64,000 bases of DNA, taken from positions 62,001 through 126,000 of the forward strand of contig JAITVY010000044.1 of the NCBI GenBank assembly GCA_031285565.1. The letters are read 5' to 3'. Source of the DNA: Tannerella sp. (GTDB taxonomy: Bacteria; Bacteroidota; Bacteroidia; Bacteroidales; Tannerellaceae). Below the pieces are notes generated by a model, which saw nothing but the letters and a program-made list of their open reading frames with translations, searched no databases and was not told where the DNA came from. Below, piece by piece: positions 1 through 11,421 of this stretch (positions are counted from its first letter, which is position 1; each line of letters opens with the position of its first letter). The position numbers and the translations under genes are program-made.

Positions 1-35
1 ATAATCAATAAGGAAGTTAATTTCATTGCTTTCAT
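1..35 (-). CDS. Start of a gene running off the left edge (secreted or membrane protein)
   Basis: Reading leftwards from position 35, an ATG opens MKAMKLTSLLI before the window ends. This resembles the start of a signal peptide (Lys residues, then a hydrophobic run). A purine-rich ribosome-binding stretch (GAGGAG) lies about 10 nt upstream, and a consensus Bacteroides promoter is found at 154-184. Similar N-termini occur on STN-type SusC proteins, but 11 codons cannot identify the product. That a gene starts here is fairly likely; its function is not known. Confidence 0.45.
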   Translation of the reverse strand, partial: MKAMKLTSLLI

Positions 36-153
36 TTCTTGTTTCTCCTCTACTTTAATTTTTTAACTCTCTATTCCTAATCTATTAGACTTGTTTTTGT
101 TAGTAAGGTTTAATTAACCACTCTACTATAATAATAAAAAATTTCTCCTCTTA

Positions 154-184
154 CAAATATAAATCTTTTCCTGCAACCAACAAA
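154..184 (-). promoter_or_regulatory. Bacteroides-type promoter for the left-edge gene
   Basis: On the minus strand, TTTG (184-181) is followed after exactly 19 nt by TATATTTG (161-154). This matches the TTTG/TAnnTTTG promoter used by the primary sigma factor of Bacteroides. Transcription would start near 147 and give a leader of about 110 nt before the ATG at 35. The rest of 36-240 is AT-rich and shows nothing else I can name. Confidence 0.7.
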
Positions 185-244
185 CAATTACAGACTATTT
201 AACATCCGCAAAAGTATCACCTTTTCTAAAGACATGATGCAAAA

Positions 245-271
245 AAAGAGGATATGCTGCAAATCCTCTTT
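245..271 (-). terminator. Rho-independent terminator after the ThuA-like gene
   Basis: A perfect 9-bp stem (AAAGAGGAT at 245-253 with ATCCTCTTT at 263-271) has a 9-nt loop. On the minus strand it is followed by a run of seven T. It lies about 30 nt past the stop of the minus-strand gene at 302-1216. Confidence 0.8.
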
Positions 272-301
272 CCTTTTTATACATTTTTAAGAATTCCCTT
301 T

Positions 302-1216
302 CTACTGATTATATTGATACGCTTTACGCATCGAAGTCTGTGTAGAAGACGGAAAATCCGCAGGGATATCCTGCGTTACTTTTCCCGTTGCGGCCCATTC
401 CGCTCCCCGTAATAAGGTTACTTGAAATCCCGTACATTGCATAGCCGGATTATCTTCAAGTGTTTCTCCGGCGTGTCCTAACATTGTATGGAATATACGT
501 CCCTTTCCATAACTGATTGTAAAAAGAAGCGGTTCTTCCCTACCCGATCCTCCTGTTAACGTGTCCGAATAAGCTGTATAAAGCAAATCCTGAATATCGG
601 CCGGACCACGCATCCGATCATAAAGTTCATCTTTTGCATGTAACCATTGTTGCGGTAATCCTTTTGTAACCGGATGTTCTGCACTTCGGCAGTTTAAAAC
701 ATATTCATGTTGCGAACCATGCGATCCTCCAGAACCAGGAGCGCTATCTTTTACGATACTCCCATCTTGCCAGTATAAATAAGGACCGGATTTCTCGTCA
801 CGGCCTTCCCAACCACCCAATGCACAAATTTTATTATACTCTTTCCAGTTGGGGAAAGCATTGTCTGCTGCATGATAGACAACCACACCACCACCGTTTT
901 CTACGAATTTAAGAAATTGGGACTGCGTTTCTTCGGGCCAGGCATCGCCATTATAATCAAGTACTACTAGATCATATGGAGTAAAGTCAACAACAAAGTC
1001 CGACATATCTCCTCCTTTTTCCGGTGATATGGCAAATTCAACAGAAAACATCGCCGAACTTTCTAAGATCTGTTGAATAGCCAAATGGCTTACCGGCCAA
1101 TTATGATTATTTTGTCCGGTTATCAACAATGTTTTGATTGGTTGTTCGGATTGATTACATGCCATAAGTATCCATCCTGTAAGAAATAATAAAACAAGGG
1201 CTAACAATCGTTTCAT
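302..1216 (-). CDS. ThuA-like domain lipoprotein
   Basis: 304-residue lipoprotein. The start is placed at 1216 (MKRLLALVLL...) because a signal peptide ending in the lipobox LMAC (Cys20) begins there; a longer reading frame to 1306 adds a non-signal-like stretch. The body matches the ThuA/trehalose-utilisation-like fold (glutamine-amidotransferase-like): a strand LLITGQNNHNWP, a YDLVVLDYNG strand, GGGVVVYHAADNAF, a histidine-rich GSHGSQHEY stretch and a late GKGRIFHTMLGHAGE block. In Bacteroidetes these proteins often accompany carbohydrate metabolism and act in the periplasm; the exact reaction is unknown. It is divergent from the barrel protein at 1321 and is followed by a clear terminator. 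Family call good, function open. Confidence 0.82.
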   Translation of the reverse strand: MKRLLALVLLFLTGWILMACNQSEQPIKTLLITGQNNHNWPVSHLAIQQILESSAMFSVEFAISPEKGGDMSDFVVDFTPYDLVVLDYNGDAWPEETQSQFLKFVENGGGVVVYHAADNAFPNWKEYNKICALGGWEGRDEKSGPYLYWQDGSIVKDSAPGSGGSHGSQHEYVLNCRSAEHPVTKGLPQQWLHAKDELYDRMRGPADIQDLLYTAYSDTLTGGSGREEPLLFTISYGKGRIFHTMLGHAGETLEDNPAMQCTGFQVTLLRGAEWAATGKVTQDIPADFPSSTQTSMRKAYQYNQ

Positions 1217-1320
1217 ATACACACATTTATAAGTCTGGTATTCAATTATTCCGTTAATCTCTTTCACAAAGATAGGACTTTCTGGTAAAAAACAATATTT
1301 TTGCATTCAAATTCAAAAAC
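1217..1320. promoter_or_regulatory. Divergent promoter region
   Basis: Minus strand: TATCTTTG at 1274-1267 with an ATTG at 1296-1293 (18-nt spacer) is a near-consensus promoter for the ThuA-like gene. Plus strand: TATTTTTG at 1296-1303 fits the -7 element for the gene starting at 1321, with no recognisable -33. The two overlap, so the divergent genes may compete for polymerase. Confidence 0.5.
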
Positions 1321-2184
1321 ATGAGAGCTATCTATAGACTTATATTCTTTCTATTTGTATTCACCAGTTACACTTCTTTCATTACTGCCGACGAAAGCTG
1401 GCGTGACAAAATGAAAGACTTAATTTACTCACCACGCTATTTCGGACCGAATGCCCTTCCGATACCGGAGTTGCGAAGCGGTCGCATTGATACACGCTGG
1501 GAAGCGGAAGTAAGGGGTGAATATCATCATTATGAAGGAGATAAAACCAAAGACCTATTTGCACGGCTATTCATCCCGATAGCTAATGGACTGGCTGGTG
1601 TTGAATTATATGGTGTAATCACAGAAGATTATAAATTGACACCTGAAACCCGTGATGAACGTCATGCAGTAGAAACAGAATCACCCATTGGATGCCATGG
1701 TGATTTTATTTTCAGTGCTTTTTACCAGGTCTTGCGAAACGAGAAATGGTGTGATATAATGGTTTCAGCCAATTTCAAAACAGCCAGTGGAAACAGAGTA
1801 TGTGATGCACGATATACGGATGCCGGAGCCTATTGGTTCGATGCAACACTTGGACGCAACTTATATCAAAATGCTGATAAAACAGCATCTATCCGCATGC
1901 AAATGATGGCTGGTTTTTATTGCTGGATGACCAACGACCTGATTCACCGACAAAACGATGCGTTTCATTATGGTATCGGAACAAGTGGTCATTATAAAGC
2001 CGTTTCATTATCGGTTGATTATTCCGGATTCCATGGTTATAAAGATAATGGTGACAGCCCGATGGCGCTACGCACTAAACTCAATGTCGAATACAAGAAA
2101 AACATTCTGTCTTTCCGCTTTAAACACGGAATGAAAGACAACTTGTATGACAGTTACTCTATTGGCTATATCCGTTGCTTTTGA
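1321..2184 (+). CDS. Probable outer-membrane beta-barrel protein, unknown function
   Basis: 287 residues with a signal peptide (MRAIYRLIFFLFVF, cleavage near residue 23). The mature part has no long hydrophobic helix but many alternating-polarity strands (for example SIRMQMMAGFYCWM, YKAVSLSVDYSGFHGY, ILSFRFKHGM, SYSIGYIRCF), and it ends in phenylalanine, as most outer-membrane barrels do. I do not recognise a named family. It converges on the ROK kinase with a 19-nt gap, and a sugar-handling neighbourhood (kinase, beta-galactosidase) suggests an envelope role, but that is inference only. Confidence 0.7.
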   Translation: MRAIYRLIFFLFVFTSYTSFITADESWRDKMKDLIYSPRYFGPNALPIPELRSGRIDTRWEAEVRGEYHHYEGDKTKDLFARLFIPIANGLAGVELYGVITEDYKLTPETRDERHAVETESPIGCHGDFIFSAFYQVLRNEKWCDIMVSANFKTASGNRVCDARYTDAGAYWFDATLGRNLYQNADKTASIRMQMMAGFYCWMTNDLIHRQNDAFHYGIGTSGHYKAVSLSVDYSGFHGYKDNGDSPMALRTKLNVEYKKNILSFRFKHGMKDNLYDSYSIGYIRCF

Positions 2185-2203
2185 TTTTTACTTTCGATTA
2201 CCT

Positions 2204-3040
2204 TTAGTAACATAACGAAGCTGCGCCTAAAATACCCGGACATTCCAACTTCGAAAAGAAGATACGCAGATTTTTGACCGAATTCGGATATCCAAAATCC
2301 TGTATATATTCATAAAGTGTTTCTTCATATAGTTCATGTGCCTCAGCCACAGCTCCACCAAACACAATCATCTGTGGATCCACTGTATACATCACCATCT
2401 TTACTGCAGCTGCCAGGTGAATCCCTAACCGTCGGTATGCTTCAAGCGCCTGTGGATCTTTTTGTTGCGCTTTCAAAAACATTTCATTGCCATCTAAACC
2501 ATACACATTATTAAAAAACGAACCGCTCGCGTAATATTCAAGTACATTATCTTTATAAGGCAACATACCAAACTCGCCTGATCCGCAATTAGCATCCTGA
2601 AGCAAGCGCCCCTGCTGGATAATACCACCTCCTAAACCCGTACCGACCGTGAGTCCAACAAAATTCTGATAATCACACCCAACACCAAAATAGCGTTCAC
2701 CTAAAGCAAAACAATTGGCATCATTATCCAGATAAACAGGCACCTGATACTCTTTCTCCAGCATTTTTTTTAGAGGAACTTCATCCCAATATGGAATATT
2801 TGTCACATTATATACAATTCCTTTATCACGATCTACCAAACTGGGAACACCTATTCCGATAGCCTCGACCTGTTCATTCATCACCGTACGGATAACCTCC
2901 TTGATTGCATCTACGGTCTCATCCGCATCCCGGGGATCTTTCGGAGTACGCATCTTATTCTGCGTTTCAATTATCTCATTTGCCACTCTGCCTGCACGAA
3001 TATGCGTACCCCCCAAATCTATTCCGATATATGTTCCCAT
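2204..3040 (-). CDS. ROK-family sugar kinase lacking the zinc motif
   Basis: 278-residue ROK (repressor/ORF/kinase) protein without a DNA-binding N-terminus, so a sugar kinase. Visible motifs: phosphate-binding IDLGGTHIRAG near residue 6, YLDNDANCFALGE with the catalytic Asp, and the glycine-rich GLTVGTGLGGGI. The usual ROK signature ExGH followed by CxCGxxGCxE is absent: the chain reads GEFGMLPYKDN and goes straight to EYYASG. It is therefore of the short, zinc-less kind. It is divergent from the GH2 beta-galactosidase, so phosphorylation of a hexose released from galactosides is plausible, but the substrate cannot be read from sequence. Confidence 0.88.
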   Translation of the reverse strand: MGTYIGIDLGGTHIRAGRVANEIIETQNKMRTPKDPRDADETVDAIKEVIRTVMNEQVEAIGIGVPSLVDRDKGIVYNVTNIPYWDEVPLKKMLEKEYQVPVYLDNDANCFALGERYFGVGCDYQNFVGLTVGTGLGGGIIQQGRLLQDANCGSGEFGMLPYKDNVLEYYASGSFFNNVYGLDGNEMFLKAQQKDPQALEAYRRLGIHLAAAVKMVMYTVDPQMIVFGGAVAEAHELYEETLYEYIQDFGYPNSVKNLRIFFSKLECPGILGAASLCY

Positions 3041-3112
3041 GGTTCTAACATTTATTCGGCAAATATATAAAAATCTACTATCTTTATGGCTAATTTATTT
3101 ACCCCATAATAA

Positions 3113-6232
<3,120 letters not shown>

Positions 6233-6276
6233 CAGATTGAAACCGATCGGGAAAGAAGGAGTAATCCAATAACAAC

Positions 6277-6310
6277 GATCCCCCAAAGCTTTATCAGGCT
6301 TTGGGGGATC
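6277..6310. terminator. Bidirectional terminator between convergent genes
   Basis: A perfect 13-bp inverted repeat, GATCCCCCAAAGC (6277-6289) with GCTTTGGGGGATC (6298-6310) and an 8-nt loop. It sits between the GH2 gene (plus) and the 6353-7684 gene (minus). Both flanks are AT-rich rather than clean T-runs, so it probably serves both directions. Confidence 0.75.
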
Positions 6311-6352
6311 ATTATATTATAAGCCTAGACTAATTTAAGTTTTTCCTTTTTG

Positions 6353-7684
6353 TTATATGCGATACAGGCTAAAACAACCATAATCGGTTCTTACGCCTAA
6401 TGTGTTTTTATCTATAAACTTAACATTTGCCCGCTTAACGCAATGTTCAAGTTCAAATGTATATAAATGTTTTTTCAGCCTGTAGTCAAACACATATACC
6501 CACCGATTGTCCTGCTGCACCATCAACGATTCGTCTTCATTAAAACAAAAGCCGGTCGTATCCTTAGAATAAGCAGGCACGATTAATCCTTTATAGCGAA
6601 TTTCTTCACCGGTTTCCACATTAAAATACCGGATTCTCCACTTGCCATGGCTCTCTTGCACAACCAGAGTCTTATCCCCGTCTACAAATTCCATCTGATA
6701 GACAGTAGGGAAATCTCCTTCAATAATCTTTACCGGCTTACCTGCCGGCATTTCATATAATTGGATTTTTCCTTCCTCGCAACTCATAGCAAGGCTTTTC
6801 CCGTTTTTCGATAATACGGCGCAAAAAGGAAAAGAACCGGAAAGTATCTTTACATCAAATTTCTGCCGGTATACTGCTTTTCCCAGCCGGTCTTCCAAAA
6901 TCCAGTTGGGATGCGAGCCATAGGCTATATATTCATTCCAGACAGACAAAAAACTAACCGGCTTATTCTCATTTTTTAAGAGGAGTGTAAATTCTCCCGT
7001 ATCCAAATCATATTTATAGATATCATGCCATCCTTGTATATAAAGGTTATTAGTCAGAGCATGGTATTGCATGGATGGTAGTAATTGCAGTGGAAGTTCA
7101 ATCGTATTCAACAAATTACCCTGCCGGTCTAATAATACCAGGGCATCCGGCATCTCTTTGTCGGGACGATAGATATAAATACCTTGGGGAGTATTCTCAA
7201 ATCCCAAAGCTCCGTCGTAACAATAGCTGAGGAAACGATGGAGAAGCGCTTCCCCGGGTTTTGCTTCTTCATTATGGGCAATATATCCCTTTTTCAGGGT
7301 CGCCCATACTTTCTTTTCGTATTCGTTTACAGCTTTCTCATTGGAATCAAATTCTTTTTCCGTAATTTTTGATTTCCCTTTATTGACATTCTCTGTTATC
7401 AGTTTCGCCTGTTCTATAGATATTATACATATTTTGTCGGATTTAGGATCTACCAACTCAGTCGTTGCTTTTATGGATTCACTTTCTTCATTATACCCCT
7501 CCGCAACTATAGACCATTTTGTTTCGTAATATTCATCCAATGCCTCTTCTTCAGAATCGTATTTCTTTTCAGAAGTGGTTGTATTTCCATCCACTGTATT
7601 AACGATAGTAAGAGTTGTTTTATCCAATGTTAGTATGCAAACATTATCCTGTGAAACAGAATCATACAATTTCGTTTTTTTCAT
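6353..7684 (-). CDS. Two WGR-like repeats fused to a beta-propeller-like region
   Basis: 443 residues, no signal peptide or membrane segment, so cytoplasmic. Residues about 1-68 and 75-145 are tandem copies of one pattern: a strand pair, then a D-S-E/N-E-x-A helix and a closing GY (YDSEEEALDEYYE...AEGY; FDSNEKAVNEYEK...LKKGY). This is the layout of WGR domains, although the Trp-Gly-Arg triplet itself is not kept. Residues about 150-443 form repeated blocks such as YKYDLDTGEF, KIQLYEMPAGK and WRIRYFNVETGEE, typical of WD40/quinoprotein-like propellers. WGR domains occur in PARPs and MolR-type proteins; what this fusion does is not known. It lies downstream of the permease on the same strand, 173 nt from its stop. 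Confidence 0.7.
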   Translation of the reverse strand: MKKTKLYDSVSQDNVCILTLDKTTLTIVNTVDGNTTTSEKKYDSEEEALDEYYETKWSIVAEGYNEESESIKATTELVDPKSDKICIISIEQAKLITENVNKGKSKITEKEFDSNEKAVNEYEKKVWATLKKGYIAHNEEAKPGEALLHRFLSYCYDGALGFENTPQGIYIYRPDKEMPDALVLLDRQGNLLNTIELPLQLLPSMQYHALTNNLYIQGWHDIYKYDLDTGEFTLLLKNENKPVSFLSVWNEYIAYGSHPNWILEDRLGKAVYRQKFDVKILSGSFPFCAVLSKNGKSLAMSCEEGKIQLYEMPAGKPVKIIEGDFPTVYQMEFVDGDKTLVVQESHGKWRIRYFNVETGEEIRYKGLIVPAYSKDTTGFCFNEDESLMVQQDNRWVYVFDYRLKKHLYTFELEHCVKRANVKFIDKNTLGVRTDYGCFSLYRI

Positions 7685-7856
7685 ACGTAATTTTTTATAC
7701 TAGGGTCGCATAAACCATCCCCATGTTTGTTTAGTTAATGATGTAATCAGTTTTGCCGACAAAGATCAGCGTACGGCAAATATAATTCTTTTTTAAAAGA
7801 TTCTATACCCATTACCTCTATAAATAAACTGATTTATTTCCTTGCCGGAAAATATT

Positions 7857-10184
7857 TCACTCCGTCTTAATTATATCTGCCGGATTAGCTGAAGCAGCTT
7901 TCCAGGTTTACCATAATATAAACGATGTCAGTATCATAAAAACAACGACTCCTGACAGGGCGAATATCCACCAGCTTATTGCCGTTTTAAAGGCAAAGTT
8001 TTCCAGCCATTTGTCCATGGCAATCCAGGCTATGGGAATAGCGAATACAAATGCAACAGCAAAGCTTTTCAAAAAGTTTTTAGGTATAACCAGCATCATT
8101 TCAACGATAGTAGCTCCGTTAATTTTACGTATACCTATTTCTTTTGCTTTCGACAGGGAGGTTTGTTTCACTTGACCGATCAATCCCATACAGGTTATTA
8201 TAATGGCAACAAATGATATAATAGCAATGGCTGTAGATTGCCTTTCCTCTTTTTTATAATATGCATCGAATACTTCGTTATAAAAATAGTATTCGAAGAT
8301 AGTGTCGGGATATACTTTCTTCCATGATTGGCGTAGTTGGGCAACAGCTTCTGCAATATCCCCGGTAAACCTTACATTAAGGCAGTCTACAGGGCCTCTC
8401 CCCTCATCTGCAAATATTATATTTACCGGTTCGATGCGATGATGTAATGATGTTGTATTAATATCCCTGATTATACCGATTACCTGATAACCATTACATT
8501 TTTTTCCCTCAAAAGTATCCCATTCCATTTGTTTCATGACTTCTTCACTGACGATACATGAGTTGCCACGGTCTGCATTGGTAAAGTTTCTACCCTGTAA
8601 CAGTTTTATATCGAAAGTTTCAATAAAATTAGGCTCAGAATATATTTTATTGACCGTAACCATCCGATTACTCTGCTCAACGGGCTGTTCTTCCGTATAA
8701 GAAGAAGTCCCCGGTGTACCGCCACTGTATGCCATATTTTGAACAAAATGGTATTGAGAAATCTCATTCATGAATGCCTCATAGCCTTCATGGGGTATTT
8801 CAATTTTTAGAAGGTGATCCTTCTCAAATCCCAGGTCATAGTTTTTCATATAGTCTAATTGTTTTTGCAGCATAAACAGGCAGATGAACATCACGACTGT
8901 AATTCCCATCTGGCAACCTGTAAGGATCATTTTACCCCGTTGTTTTCCGAAATAAGTTTGTTTCTTTCCGAAAAGCATCTGTACATCATATTTTGAAATG
9001 ATATAAAACGGTGTGAGTGAAGAAACCAAAACTACAATTGCAAGTACCGACAGAATCGACAGGATAAAAACCGGGGTGAGAATATGCTTAATATCCAAAT
9101 GCACACCTAAAATATTATCGAACACAGGCAAAAAATACAATCCTATTATCAAAGACAAAATGAATGATAAAATAACCGATAAACCTATTTCTACCAGATA
9201 ATACGACCTGAGTTGTTTTATGGATGCACCATATGTCATTTTTACCCCCAGTTGCTTTAATGTATCTAATTGCTGCGACAAGGCAAAATTGACATAATTA
9301 ATAACAGAAAGTGTCAGGATCACGATAGCTATGGTCATAAAAACAAATACTAATGAACGGTTTCCCGGTAAATTATCATTGTCAGGGATTGTTTTATCAA
9401 AATAGACTTCTGTAAGGGGTTGCAGTCTTATTTTATTCGTTTCGGATTTATTCTCCGGAAAATTAGCATTGATTTTTTCTTCTAATAATCTTATGTCCGT
9501 ACTTTCATTTAATAATGCATATATAGCATAAGGATTATAGCAAATTTCATTTCCATTTCTACAGCTCGAGCCAAACTTTATTTCAGTATCACTATTGAGA
9601 ATCATATCAGCTTTAAAACTTGAATTTTCAGGCACATCCCGCACAACTGCACTTATAGGCATTAAACCTCTAAATGTAGATATTTGCTTTCCTACTATAT
9701 CTGTGCGCCCAAATAGTTTTTCTGCAACAGATTCGGTAACAATAACCGAGAGTTCCGGATTGAAAGGATTAGCCGGGTCGCCAGCCAAAAAATCAAGGGG
9801 AAATATCCTGAAAAAATCATTTTCTACACTGAGTACATTTTCTACCGTAATAAAATTTTCATTCTCGGGCAATTTTAGTATAAAATCAGATGCAGATAAG
9901 AATCTCATTGGCGTGAGATATTTTATTTCCGGAAACCGATCCCGGAACATCCCTGCAAGATCATAATCCATCCGCGAAAGATTATTCTCATCATCCACTA
10001 TCCGGTAAATATTCTGATGATCTTTAAAACTTTTATCGACGCTGAATTCCCGGTATATATACAATCCGGCAATAATGCAAATGGTAAAACCAAGGGCAAA
10101 ACCAAAGATATTGAATAAGGAATAAATTTTGCTCCTGAAAATATTCCTGAAAGCGAACCTGAGATGATGGAAGAAGATACTCAT
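7857..10184 (-). pseudogene. MacB/FtsX-type ABC permease, tail removed by an in-frame stop
   Basis: Translated protein of 758 residues (10184 to the TAA at 7908-7910). It has two FtsX halves: a first transmembrane helix at about 20-42, a MacB-like periplasmic domain, three helices between about 280 and 405, a second core domain, and a final helix block at about 670-758. Such permeases move substrates or act mechanically across the envelope together with an ATPase. Beyond the TAA the same frame continues as TWKAASANPADIIKTE and ends at TGA 7857-7859. That tail (W-x-A-A-x-A-N-P...K-T-E) is the conserved ending of the family, so the TAA probably replaced a CAA (Gln). The product may still be made 17 residues short. 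No ATPase gene is adjacent. Confidence 0.8.
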
Positions 10185-10299
10185 AGTTTTTGACCTTATT
10201 AAGTTTACAATTATTGTGCTCTATACATGTTTATTATTGCCTGACTCTCAATAAATAATACAGAACGGAGTAATCCATTGTAGTATTATTAAAAATACT

Positions 10300-10317
10300 A
10301 AACAAACAATATGCCAT
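10300..10317 (-). promoter_or_regulatory. Near-consensus sigma-54 (-24/-12) element before the permease
   Basis: The minus strand reads TGGCATATTGTTTG: a GG and a downstream GT ten bases apart, against GG-N10-GC in the sigma-54 consensus. No TAnnTTTG element is found on the minus strand between 10185 and 10370. The fit is imperfect, so this is a candidate only. Confidence 0.3.
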
Positions 10318-10371
10318 TATTATAACACAATAACTATCAAACCATTAACAATAATCAATTATTTCTGTCCC

Positions 10372-10407
10372 GTCTAAAAAATAGACACCCTTGTCTATTT
10401 TTTAGAC
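10372..10407. promoter_or_regulatory. Pair of operator-like dyads GTCTA-N5-TAGAC
   Basis: GTCTAAAAAATAGAC (10372-10386) and GTCTATTTTTTAGAC (10393-10407) are exact reverse complements, and each is itself a dyad with GTCTA/TAGAC arms. Six bases separate them. They lie between the divergent permease (minus) and the frameshifted gene at 10469 (plus). The right dyad is centred about 44 nt before the start expected from TAAATTTG (10430-10437), where class II activators bind. A paired binding site for a dimeric regulator is the simplest reading; a hairpin is the alternative. Confidence 0.65.
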
Positions 10408-10429
10408 AATTCCAATATGGATTTTAGTG

Positions 10430-10437
10430 TAAATTTG
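10430..10437 (+). promoter_or_regulatory. -7 element upstream of the 10469 gene
   Basis: TAAATTTG matches TAnnTTTG. There is no TTTG at the -33 position; the right-hand GTCTA dyad ends 22 nt upstream, which suggests an activator-dependent promoter. Confidence 0.5.
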
Positions 10438-10468
10438 TATCTTTCAGAAAGAAACAATCTTTATCCGT

Positions 10469-11129
10469 ATGCGAATTTTAATGAAAATATTTTCGGTAAT
10501 TCTGTTTATAGTTGCAATTAGCTCTACTCAATGGATAACGGCACAATCCACAGGGCATAAAATTGCCATTCAATGGACTGACCACCTCGATGGTGATTTC
10601 TCTTTCAAAGACAACTGGTCATACCCCGAAGGTATATATAGAAACGAATTCGGGCAATTAAGTTGTGACGGCTTATGTCCACCGGAGATATATGAGATGA
10701 AAGATGAAAACGGAAGAATCCGGGACGAACAACTAACTGTATTTTATCAACTCGTCGATACAATACATCAATATCATTCAATCAGAAGCCTATACATATG
10801 AATGGGCGGGGACCGATTTCATCCAGGCGGTAAAAATCAGTGGAGATTCGACCGTTTGCTCAACATATAATAATGTTGCTACACACAGTAGCCTGCAACT
10901 GATCATCACAAAGAACCAGGTTGAATCAAGTATTCATCTGAATAGTATTGTACCGAATGGTTCCGGCATATTTTTCTGTAAAAAGGGTACAATGTCAATT
11001 GACCGGAATGCCTGGCAAAAAGGAATCCTGAAAGCTGCTTTCAATTTTATTTTCGACCATTCAATGGGCGATGAAGAATATATGTGGTGGAAAGGACTGA
11101 TTTATGCAAAAATTGAAAATTCTGAATGA
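10469..11129 (+). pseudogene. Frameshifted secreted protein, unknown family
   Basis: The first frame opens with a signal peptide (MRILMKIFSVILFIVAISS...TAQ) and runs to a TGA at 10799-10801. A second frame, shifted +1, is open from just after a TAA near 10735 to the TGA at 11127-11129 and continues sensible protein (SEAYTYEWAGTDF ... WWKGLIYAKIENSE) with no good start of its own. The two were almost certainly one protein of about 220 residues, with the lesion between about 10738 and 10800. No slippery sequence is evident, so mutation or sequencing error is likelier than programmed frameshifting. No family is recognised. Together with the neighbouring permease nonsense codon it suggests local decay. 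Confidence 0.72.
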
Positions 11130-11421
11130 TACCTGAAGCAGGCATCATACCTATCAGCAAACACCTACCCCATTTACTAATATTCGTTAAATACAAGCTT
11201 GTTTTTGCCGGATTTTATGTTTGAATATACCGGCGATTCCCTTAGGTCCGTGTTAGGTTTCTCTTAGGTCCTCTCGATATGCACATTTTCACAATACGGC
11301 ACATTTATTTACTTTTATTGATTTTTATCTACTACATAAAAGACCACAAAAAACAGGGAAAACACCTATATGTTTTACTTTAAATTATAGAAAACAAACC
11401 ATCTGGGACGAGAAATGGATA
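11130..11421. other. Convergent intergenic region, no gene seen
   Basis: About 290 nt between the ends of the frameshifted gene (plus) and the acyl-CoA ligase (minus). It contains three TTAGGT copies within about 35 nt (roughly 11240-11275). I see no terminator with a T-run and no open frame worth calling. Confidence 0.5.

Noticed and set aside
10738..10801. Programmed ribosomal frameshift in the 10469 gene
   Set aside because: No slippery heptamer or downstream structure is visible, and a nearby gene carries a nonsense codon; mutation or sequence error is simpler.
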